Positions 50,901 to 58,830 of a stretch of DNA of 64,000 bases are shown one piece after another. Position numbers and translations under genes: made by a program. Below the pieces are notes generated by a model. The model saw nothing but the letters and a program-made list of their open reading frames with translations. It was not told the origin of the DNA and made no database searches. Origin of the DNA: Saccharomycopsis crataegensis (taxonomy: Eukaryota > Ascomycota > Saccharomycetes > Ascoideales > Saccharomycopsidaceae); contig NW_027043820.1 in the NCBI RefSeq assembly GCF_037102585.1, forward strand, positions 1,274,501 to 1,338,500. Reading direction: 5' to 3'. Within the stretch, counting starts at the first letter, position 1, and every line of letters begins with the position of its first letter.

Positions 50901-52631
50901 AAACAAGGCCAAGGCTGGGAAGACAATATCGGTTGTCAAAGGCTGGTCGTAAATCTTGATAAAGCCAATAAAGGTAGAACAACTAACAAAGAATGGGATC
51001 ATATTCCACATAGACATATTGATTGCCTTGAAGACAGAAATTTGTGCCATGTTTTTGAGTTCCTTATCATTTCTCCAATGGTCTAATTTAGCTCTGTAAG
51101 GGTTTTCCCAATTATATAATTTAAGCGATTTGATATTACTCAAAATTTCTGAAATGACCTTAATTCTGGTATCTTTGAATTTCATTTGCTTCTTTTGTAA
51201 TTTCTTTTGGAATCTCACCAACGAAGTGTTAACAACAACCATAATTGCCATAATTGCAAACCCAAACCACATTGAATTCTTCAAGATACGGTACAATGAA
51301 ATTAAACATAAAATGATTTGAAATGGCGCAGACCAAATGACCTGACCAAACTCAGTAATATCTTGGATTCTCTGGGTATCAATAGACATCAAGTTGACAA
51401 TGTCACCGGTCGATTTCTTATTTCTGGATTCTGGTGACAACACTAATGACTTGTCATAAATGAAACCAATTAATGAGGATTTGATTTTGATTCCGGAACT
51501 ATAAGTGTTGAAAAAATATTGATTGATGCAACAACCTTGAATAATCGACACGAAAAGCATACCAAAGGCAATAGCAAAACCCTTGATCAAAGGAGGTCTA
51601 ATGTCGTCTGGTTCACTATTAAAATCATTAACAAATTTGATCAAAGCTTTCAATAGTTGGGGTTGAGTGAAATTTAACACATCAGAGACGCACTTGAAGC
51701 AAGCAGCGATGAATACATTATAGCCAAAACTTTTCAAGATACATTTGAATAAAGACACATGCTTAGACTTCTTTGCCTTGAAATTGGCGATTTCTTTTTC
51801 ATAATGTTCAGCCAAACTTGTAGTGACCAAACCATTTTCAAACCCTTTTGGCAAGTTTGGCAAATCGTTCAATGTCAAATATTTGCTGTAGCCCAATTTC
51901 ATCAACTTTGTCATCCATCCAAAGTAAAGTATAGAAAGAACGTTGGCCGAGTCCAATGGATTCTCCTTTTCCTTTTGAAATATCAAGAAACTACCCAAGG
52001 TGGTGGACGGGGTCATCTTCTTTGGAACTGATTGAGTGATCAAGATAAAAACGGAGTTAATGAATGTTAATACGGTGAGAGTCACGTTAATCTTGGTAAT
52101 AAACAAGTCATCAACTAATTGCAAGGAATGGGATTGATAGAAGTATCTGACACTCAAGTTGAAAACTTTGAAAAAATGGAGCAAAGAACCAGCGAGCCAG
52201 TAGATCAACAACACTGCAGAACTGGTTTGTAGCTTCTTGAAATCTAAATAAGTCAAAGGTAAAATGATGACAAATAATACAATCAATTCAAAGAAGGACT
52301 CAAACTTGATAAGCTCGGATGATAAGTAGTATTCACCATTATCAATTGCCACCAAGAAGAACTTCAAAAGGAATTGGAAAACAATCAAAGCAAATCTTGA
52401 GATCACAAACGCGTCTGGCTTATAGGTATTATTACTAAGTGTAGTAGAGTTTCTGAAGATTAACTGGTACAATACATAGGAACCAGCCACTAAGCCGAAA
52501 ATGCTCAATGCATTGAATAAAGCACCATACAAGAAGCAAGGAGTGAAATCAAAGTACTGGGACAAAGGTCCCCAGTCCTCACTACTCTCGCACTGTAAGC
52601 AAGATAAAGAGTATGGGTATATCAGAACCAT
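47922..52631 (-). CDS. YCF1: Vacuolar ABC-C transporter, Ycf1 type
   Basis: The protein has 1569 residues. It has an N-terminal membrane block TMD0 (start [22 protein letters not shown] resembles Ycf1), then two six-helix domains each followed by an ATPase domain. First Walker A: [9 protein letters not shown] (about 681); signature [26 protein letters not shown]. Second Walker A: [9 protein letters not shown] (about 1350); signature [32 protein letters not shown]. The linker after the first ATPase is Asp/Glu/Ser-rich, where Ycf1 is phosphorylated. Ycf1 pumps glutathione conjugates and cadmium-glutathione into the vacuole. Bpt1 is the close alternative, but the N-terminus fits Ycf1 (1515 residues) better. 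Only two CTG codons occur; one (47964-47966) falls in HDxIFYSLA, where S. cerevisiae Ycf1 has Ser, as I recall it. Confidence 0.88.
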   Translation of the reverse strand: [1569 protein letters not shown]

Positions 52632-52872
52632 TATTTGTACAGTGATGTTTGAAAGAGTGGTTAGTTATCGTGAAAAATTAATGGGTGATAACATTTTTCT
52701 TTTGGTAATTACCAAGCAGCCGATGCTGACAAACCAAGAAACCACTTCAGTGGTATATGCATTGAGATTTCTCATCACGTGCCTGGGTTTTGCAGTTTGT
52801 GGCACTTTTCAGCGATGTTTTGGTGGAAAGGACGATACCTCAACACTGGCTAGCAATGATAGTGATACAAAT
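52632..52872. promoter_or_regulatory. Divergent promoter, YCF1 / RGP1, with CACGTG
   Basis: This 241-bp region separates the two starts if RGP1 begins at 52873. It contains TCACGTG at 52775-52781 (CACGTG 52776-52781), a Cbf1/bHLH core. The RGP1 frame stays open through it, but a start inside it would leave almost no promoter. Confidence 0.5.
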
Positions 52873-55014
52873 ATGACAGATTCTTTTTATTCGACGTCCC
52901 ATTACCTCTCTCACAATGTCAAGGTTCATGTTTCACATGCTGCCAACCCTTTCTTTGCTGGTGATATTGTTAGAACATTGATCACTTTCCTACACATTGA
53001 TCCAGGCCAACCTTCAGATCCCGCTGATGATGCTGATGTACATGCTGATGATAATAATAGAAATGATGACGCTGATGATGATGATGAAACGAATCAATCC
53101 AGTCAAGAAAATCTGTGGAGTAGAAGAATCTCCAGTCAATTCTCCCGGTCTCTATTTCTCAGTCAACTAGAGGAATCGGAACGTAAGCTCATTGAACCTT
53201 CTAAACAGTCATTTGATACATCAGAGACATTCCTTTCTGGGAGTCTCCAGCTATTTGGTCATTTCTCAGTAGATGATGAGGTGGTTGATATTTCCAAGTT
53301 CGAGAAGCTTAGGCAATCGTCAATTATTGGTGGGTGCGTTGCTGGTGTTCCATCATTAAAAATCTCCACAAATGTCCCTAAGTCCTTCTTTCAAAATTTG
53401 TCTTCTAACCTTTCATATATCTTAAGCTCTGATATTGGCGAACTAAATCATATAGTGCTCAATGGGGTTGCAACAGATTCTAGAGGGCCATTAGAAGCTA
53501 TTCACCCATTGTTTGTCACAAATCAATTGCTAATGTTTCCCTCTTTGACATTGAAGCCCGGAAACATTAAACAGTATTACTTGGAGTTTAAACTTCCGCA
53601 TTCCCTTCCACCAAGCTATCACTCAGAAAATCTACTGATATCATATGATTTAATCCTTAATGCTGAAAGATTGCGAAATATCAGTTCTGTGCCTTCCAAC
53701 ATCAGCATAACCTTTCCTTTGAAGATTGCCATAGGCCCAAATTCTAAGGGGCTTCAAGTGGTTCCATTATTTCAAAAGGAATTTTCTCTTAATAGAAAAT
53801 ATTTACAAAGTAAATTAACCCAAAGAAACGTCCTAGTTGAGCTTGATAATGATGTTCCGTATGAGGACTTTTCATTTGTGTCGAATTTAAAAAATGACGT
53901 TTCCAATATCACTTCTATTAGGGAAGAAGCTGAACTCTCTGATGATGATGAAATTCAAAATAGAGAGAGCATTTTTAAGACTGAATTTATCAACACAATG
54001 AAAACTTTGATGAACGAGAAGAGTCTAACTACTACTGAACAAATTAAAAGTCTTCCAAATTCACCTTTGATCAACAACCAAGAGTTCACCAATATTGATG
54101 CTGTCATTAGTTCTAATTCCAATCCTTTTGAAAACGCAAATTTGCTGGCAGATTTACCGTTCATTTCTGGAAGAGAATGTATTAAACAATTTACTCTGGC
54201 TGTTACTTCCGATGGCCTTATAGGACTGAATTCTCAACAAAATATGTACCTTGATAAGGACCATGCATATCAGCCAATAATTAAGAAATCTCAATTGAAG
54301 ACTCAATTTCTTGTTAAGTTTAAAAATAAGTTTACGACCAGGCTAATTTTTGATAAACCATTTTATAAAATTGGAGATTCAATCAATCTATGTTTCGATT
54401 TTGTGAACTCATTGCCAGACCATAAGGATTCTCTCACAGTTTCAGGTATATCTGTTTCTTTGGAATCGGTGGAAAGATTCAAATATGAGTACTTATTGGA
54501 CTATCAAAACTCAATTGAAGAAATGCATAAACAATTTCAAGAAAATCCGCAACAGGCATACAAAAGCTGGAAAATGCCATCTCCAGCCAACGGTTCACAG
54601 TATCAGCAAATGAGCTATGAACAAATCAATGATAATATATACATTGAGAGAGAGCTCAATAACACAAATCCAACCTATTGGAAGAAATTTACACATATAC
54701 ATTGGGTGAAAAAGTACTCATTGTTGAGCAGCAGTTTCAAGAAATTTAATGTCAATGATTTATTCTTGGACTATTCTTTAACCCCTCAATTCAATAGTGA
54801 CATTTTCAGGTTGAAGTATTACTTATCCTTCAAATTTGTCATCTTGGAGGAAGATGGTGAGAATACACACGGCGTATACTTAAAAAATCTTCATCATGAT
54901 ACCAACGGTGATTTATTCGGGGTTAAAGATTCGCTAAATGGGGTAACATTAGGTATAAAGATTCCTTTGAATATCTTGGCTTCTGATAGTGATTTTCATA
55001 ACATCAACATATAA
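52873..55014 (+). CDS. RGP1: Rgp1, subunit of the Ric1-Rgp1 exchange factor for Ypt6
   Basis: The protein has 713 residues from the ATG at 52873. It begins MTDSFYSTSHYLSH, followed by NVKVHVSHAANPFFAGDIVRTLITFLHI, the typical arrestin-like opening of Rgp1. Later FKNKFTTRLIFDKPFYKIGDSINLCFDF and the closing YLSFKFVILEE...LGIKIPLNILASD support the family. The Ric1-Rgp1 pair loads GTP on the Rab Ypt6 at the Golgi for endosome-to-Golgi retrograde traffic. S. cerevisiae Rgp1 has 663 residues. The frame is open for 124 more codons upstream, overlapping the YCF1 5' end. I reject that extension because it would leave 14 bp or less between divergent genes and its sequence has no family match. The 3' end converges on an unrecognised gene 81 bp away. 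Confidence 0.82.
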   Translation: MTDSFYSTSHYLSHNVKVHVSHAANPFFAGDIVRTLITFLHIDPGQPSDPADDADVHADDNNRNDDADDDDETNQSSQENLWSRRISSQFSRSLFLSQLEESERKLIEPSKQSFDTSETFLSGSLQLFGHFSVDDEVVDISKFEKLRQSSIIGGCVAGVPSLKISTNVPKSFFQNLSSNLSYILSSDIGELNHIVLNGVATDSRGPLEAIHPLFVTNQLLMFPSLTLKPGNIKQYYLEFKLPHSLPPSYHSENLLISYDLILNAERLRNISSVPSNISITFPLKIAIGPNSKGLQVVPLFQKEFSLNRKYLQSKLTQRNVLVELDNDVPYEDFSFVSNLKNDVSNITSIREEAELSDDDEIQNRESIFKTEFINTMKTLMNEKSLTTTEQIKSLPNSPLINNQEFTNIDAVISSNSNPFENANLLADLPFISGRECIKQFTLAVTSDGLIGLNSQQNMYLDKDHAYQPIIKKSQLKTQFLVKFKNKFTTRLIFDKPFYKIGDSINLCFDFVNSLPDHKDSLTVSGISVSLESVERFKYEYLLDYQNSIEEMHKQFQENPQQAYKSWKMPSPANGSQYQQMSYEQINDNIYIERELNNTNPTYWKKFTHIHWVKKYSLLSSSFKKFNVNDLFLDYSLTPQFNSDIFRLKYYLSFKFVILEEDGENTHGVYLKNLHHDTNGDLFGVKDSLNGVTLGIKIPLNILASDSDFHNINI

Positions 55015-55095
55015 GTCTTTGCGATGCTCTTTTTTTTTCTTACACTTATATGGACGGTATCAATAATAAGACCTCTTTATATAATGCTCTATATG

Positions 55096-56598
55096 CTATG
55101 GTTTCGTAAAGTGTAACTCCACTTTATTATCTGTCAAAGTATCCCAGGCATAATAACTCATTAAATTTCCTGATTTTAAATTAGTGAATTCAGTTCTTTT
55201 GGCAATCATTCTCTTGATATCTGAAGATTTACCTTCTGGAACACAAAAGATAAAATTATTTAGTGATACAAAATCGAGTTCGCTCCAATTTTTCCATATT
55301 TCGCTAAACTTCAAAATCGAATAATTCAATTTCAAATTATCTATCTTGATATGATGTTTTGGATTCAAATTAAACTCCTTGATCATTCCTTCTCTCTTGT
55401 TCTTGTCTTTGTAGAATTGAAAAATCAAATATATCAAAGTCTTGTTGAAATTCTGGAAATATTGAATTCTGTCAGGTAAAGATTTTATACCAGACTGCAA
55501 GTTCCCTGATGTTTGGTAAATTGCATGGAAATCCCAAACCATTCCGGAGTCCAAATGGTTCACCAATAAATTATAAACGAATTTCAAGTGATCACTGCAA
55601 TCTCTATCAATTGGATTCTCTTTTATAAATAACAAATGTTCGTACCCAAGGATTCTGCTAGCAGTGTCCAAATTTGACTCATTGTTTTTGAAGATAATTT
55701 TGGATGTAGGTAAAAAATCGTGGCGTAACAAGAATTCCAATGGCAATATTTCATTATTCAAATCATAATTGTTCACCAATACGTTCAAGTATGTGGACAT
55801 TTCAAACTTGAATCTGAGTACGTTTTTAATATATGGAGAGTCCATTAAATTGAGTTCACTGACTTTATGGACTAACACTCGATGTGTTGGGCTATTATTA
55901 TTTGTACTGTTGGTACCGCTGGCAGAATTGTTATTAGGTGGTATGTTGTTTATATTGAATTTCTTGGTGATTGGAGAGCCGGTTGGTGTAACAATGCCAT
56001 TGGAGAACTTTGTCTTTCTAGGGGTGGTTGAAGGCGAAGTTTTGGAAGCCTCTTTGCTTTCGGCATCAATAATTTTGGCAAACTGTGACCTCAAATCGTT
56101 GACAGACTGCTTGGCTTTCAATATATCCTTCTCAAATCTTGTAGTACTATGATGATTAGCAATATTATTAATTTTGGAAGGAGACTCGATATACAAACTA
56201 TCAGAAGATCCGTTGGCAGTGCCTTCAAGGCTAGCGCTGCTCATATTATTTAAAGCATATATGCTCTTTTTCTTTTTCAATTTGTTCACCTGCTCTTCAT
56301 CCATATCATCCAATAAATATTTACCTTTCAACAATACCCAAAAGTACAAATAATACAACAGGTCGACTAAACTGGGTTCTGAAGTAGCGACAAACCATTC
56401 GAAACGGTAACTCTCATTGGCAATCTGCGGTTTATTGTGCAATTCATAATTCTTTTGTCTGGCGATTTCCTGGATCTGGAAGATGATTTCTTTTCTCTTC
56501 AATTGGTCATCAAGCAATAGATGGAACTTTCTCAAGAATTGGGACTTTGATGATTCAAGAGGCTTATCGTGGATAGTGGGTTCATTAAACACCGTCAT
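55096..56598 (-). CDS. Unrecognised conserved-looking protein, 500 residues
   Basis: The ATG at 56596-56598 opens 500 residues starting MTVFNEPTIHD. The head (20-110) is helical with FHLLLDDQLKRKEIIFQIQEIARQ and FEWFVATSEPSLVDLLYYLYFWVLLKG. The middle (about 150-245) is Ser/Thr/Asn-rich and includes a Thr/Pro-rich patch (TSPSTTPRKTKF and TPTGSPITKKF). The last 250 residues look folded (MSTYLNVLVNNYDLNNEILPLEFLLRHDFLPTS, DRIQYFQNFNKTLIYLIFQFYKDKNK, ILKFSEIWKNWSELDF). No signal peptide or clear membrane segment from this start. I cannot place it in a family. The frame runs upstream of this ATG, but that part is T-rich and low in complexity. It is convergent with RGP1 and its start faces the small secreted peptide gene. 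Confidence 0.75.
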   Translation of the reverse strand: MTVFNEPTIHDKPLESSKSQFLRKFHLLLDDQLKRKEIIFQIQEIARQKNYELHNKPQIANESYRFEWFVATSEPSLVDLLYYLYFWVLLKGKYLLDDMDEEQVNKLKKKKSIYALNNMSSASLEGTANGSSDSLYIESPSKINNIANHHSTTRFEKDILKAKQSVNDLRSQFAKIIDAESKEASKTSPSTTPRKTKFSNGIVTPTGSPITKKFNINNIPPNNNSASGTNSTNNNSPTHRVLVHKVSELNLMDSPYIKNVLRFKFEMSTYLNVLVNNYDLNNEILPLEFLLRHDFLPTSKIIFKNNESNLDTASRILGYEHLLFIKENPIDRDCSDHLKFVYNLLVNHLDSGMVWDFHAIYQTSGNLQSGIKSLPDRIQYFQNFNKTLIYLIFQFYKDKNKREGMIKEFNLNPKHHIKIDNLKLNYSILKFSEIWKNWSELDFVSLNNFIFCVPEGKSSDIKRMIAKRTEFTNLKSGNLMSYYAWDTLTDNKVELHFTKP

Positions 56599-57063
56599 TT
56601 GTGGCTGAGAGCAAAAAAAAAATGGATACTGAATTAATATATATGAAAAAAAAAAGAGAGAAAAAAAGATAGAAAGGGGATGAAAATTGCAAAATGGGAA
56701 TAATAGGAACCGCCGATTTGATGCCAGTGGTAAGAGCGATGCGGGAAGGTACACAGATAATAATTAGTGGGTCTGAATTAATAGAAAAAAAAAACGATCT
56801 GGCACTTTTTTTCTTTTTGGGAAACACAGGGCTTTACGCACGCATAATGAAACCCGCGTTGAAACACTCCTGACATGAGGATACTCTCTGTTGGACTGAT
56901 ACTTATAAAGTATTCAATATCCTACGAGATTGATGTTTACATAGGTATTTGCACTTGTTTGGCACCAATTCTTTACTTAGTAATCCAATTCTGGAAACAA
57001 AAAGCTCGCCAATCTTGGTTATCAATCATCCCCCATTCCATTCATTTAAAATAAATATCAATA
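56599..57063. promoter_or_regulatory. Divergent promoter with pheromone-response-like elements
   Basis: This 465-bp region holds TGAAACA at 56860-56866, the exact yeast pheromone response element, and TGAAACC at 56848-56854, both about 200 bp before the small secreted protein gene. A-tracts occur at 56611-56655 and 56785-56795. Chance matches of a 7-mer are possible, so function is inference. Confidence 0.4.
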
Positions 57064-57363
57064 ATGTTGGCAAAGTCCTTGATCGCTCTTTTGGTTTCCT
57101 CTGCCCTATTATCTACTCTGTTTGCCGAAGTCATTCAGGAAAACGAGTTGAGAGCTATTCAAGATTCGTTTTTCAAAAGAGATGCCGAAGCTGAACCGGC
57201 TCCAGTTGCTCAAGAGTTTGAAGAACTTGAGGCCAGAGCGGATGCCACTACTTTCACTTTGACGGACATTGTCACCGTCACCTCCTCCACTGATGTTGTT
57301 ATTAGCTTTACAGGCCCATTCAGTACTTGTCCAACATCTTCTTTGGCATACCACTCTAGTTAG
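57064..57363 (+). CDS. Small secreted protein precursor with Kex2/Ste13-type sites, 99 residues
   Basis: An ATG at 57064 opens 99 codons. Residues 1-21 form a signal peptide (MLAKSLIALLVSSALLSTLFA). A KR pair at 38-39 is a Kex2 site. It is followed by DAEAEPAPVA, a string of X-Ala and X-Pro dipeptides like the spacers removed by Ste13 in alpha-pheromone precursors. The tail (ATTFTLTDIVTVTSSTDVV...TCPTSSLAYHSS) is Thr/Ser/Val-rich with a single Cys, and resembles short stretches of wall proteins. There is no repeated pheromone unit and no CaaX end, so it is not a standard alpha- or a-factor. It could be a secreted peptide, a small wall protein or the remnant of a longer one. Pheromone-response-like sites lie upstream. 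Confidence 0.65.
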   Translation: MLAKSLIALLVSSALLSTLFAEVIQENELRAIQDSFFKRDAEAEPAPVAQEFEELEARADATTFTLTDIVTVTSSTDVVISFTGPFSTCPTSSLAYHSS

Positions 57364-57624
57364 TCTCAAAAAACCAGAAATTCTCAATTAATAATCACTA
57401 TTCTTCTTCCCAAAATTCCATTTTCAATTTTTCATTATTCTTCTGGATGAACTTCTTTTCAATTCTCATTGCTCTTAATTGTATATCTATAGACTTAATT
57501 TAAAACTGCAATTATTTTAAAACACTGTTAAAAAAACAAAATTCAAATGTTTCACATTATATTTCAAAGCTTATTCAAATGACGTGTAATGCAACTATAG
57601 ACAAGGATACGTGGTTCAGTTGGA

Positions 57625-57886
57625 TCATCTTTTCGCCTCGTTCGTCGATTTCCACTGATATAAACGTAACAGATTATTTTTTTGTAAATTCATTGCCACT
57701 ACCTCTTTTTCTTTACTACCGTCTGGGTCTGAGAGCGATTCCACTGTAACTTTCAGGTTTACTAATGTCATTAGCTTTCGCTGATGCTGTTCCTTCGATA
57801 TACTTAACATGTAGTAAGAGTTACCAAGATCATTATTATTGTTATTGGTATTATTGTTATTTTTATTATTATTATTATTTTTATTA

Positions 57887-57956
<70 letters not shown>

Positions 57957-58572
57957 GAGATGGTTTGGTGCCAACAGAATACCTGACATAATCTTTGTTG
58001 TCAAAGACTTTCATCTTTGAAAACTTGCTGAGACAATAATTCAAGTGTGTATCGAACTCTTCTTTATTCAAGAGTGACGGAGCTCTTAAAAATCGAAATG
58101 AGAAAAACCCGTGGTACTTGCTAGGAATATCACTGTCGCTCATAGCCTCAAAGGCCTTTTTCTTTTCATATTTTGTCATCAGTTGGATATTTTCTTTATT
58201 TGCTACCGAAAGGAAAAAATCTTGGACCTTATCACGAACATGACATCTCGCTCTCCTTCGGATAAATACTGCATCGAGAGGATCTAGACTCCCTGCAACA
58301 ATCCTCAAATCATCCAACACAGAAGATAACTTTCCAGGGGATCCAGATGTATGCTGAAGCTTCAGCATTGGGATATTATAAACAGTAGAATCTTTTCTGG
58401 CGTATTCATAATGAATGGCAAATGGGTAGGTTTTTTGAAATGCTGAACAATAAGTATCTTTGGGAAAAAATTTAACATGAAAGTATGGGCACTTATAAAA
58501 AAGGGGTAAACCTGAAAGATCACTTCTGTATAAAAACGGCACTCCTCTGGCCACTATCCCCTTTATCTTCAT
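57625..58572 (-). CDS. Unrecognised protein with long asparagine run, 315 residues
   Basis: The ATG at 58570-58572 opens 315 residues. The first 205 look folded and basic (GLPLFYKCPYFHVKFFPKD, DPLDAVFIRRRARCHVRDKVQDFF, IPSKYHGFFSFRFLRAPSLLN). An Asn run coded by AAT repeats covers about residues 206-250, and a final 60-residue stretch follows (YYMLSISKEQHQRKLMTLVNLKVTVES). I do not recognise the family. No signal peptide or membrane segment. The arrangement of a conserved-looking core interrupted by an Asn run suggests a real gene in which a microsatellite has grown. The mitochondrion or nucleus are both possible places from its basic charge. Confidence 0.65.
57889..57956. repeat. Trinucleotide (ATT)n microsatellite coding poly-Asn
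   Basis: About 68 bp of uninterrupted ATT/TTA repeat lie inside the coding region of the 57625-58572 gene and read as AAT (Asn) on the minus strand. It is flanked by further interrupted copies (57840-57888). Confidence 0.92.
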
Positions 58573-58830
58573 TTTTGATAATCGAAAGTTTCCTCATCGT
58601 TATCAAAAGCACTGACATCGCGCAAAAAAATTTTAAGGATCAAAAATACTATTACTCGCACTACTGAAATTCCCAAGGTTTTGTTACAGAATATCACTAA
58701 AAGCAAAATATCCAACAAAAAACAGATACAATATATAATATATACTATTCGTAAAGTATGAATAAGAGCAAGAAAATAATAGTAGTGAAAAAAAAAAAAA
58801 AATGAAAAAAATATTAACCAATAAAATGTA

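Noticed and set aside
57765-57986. Tyrosine-run frame on the plus strand
   Set aside because: It is the complement of the AAT repeat that codes for Asn in the real minus-strand gene.
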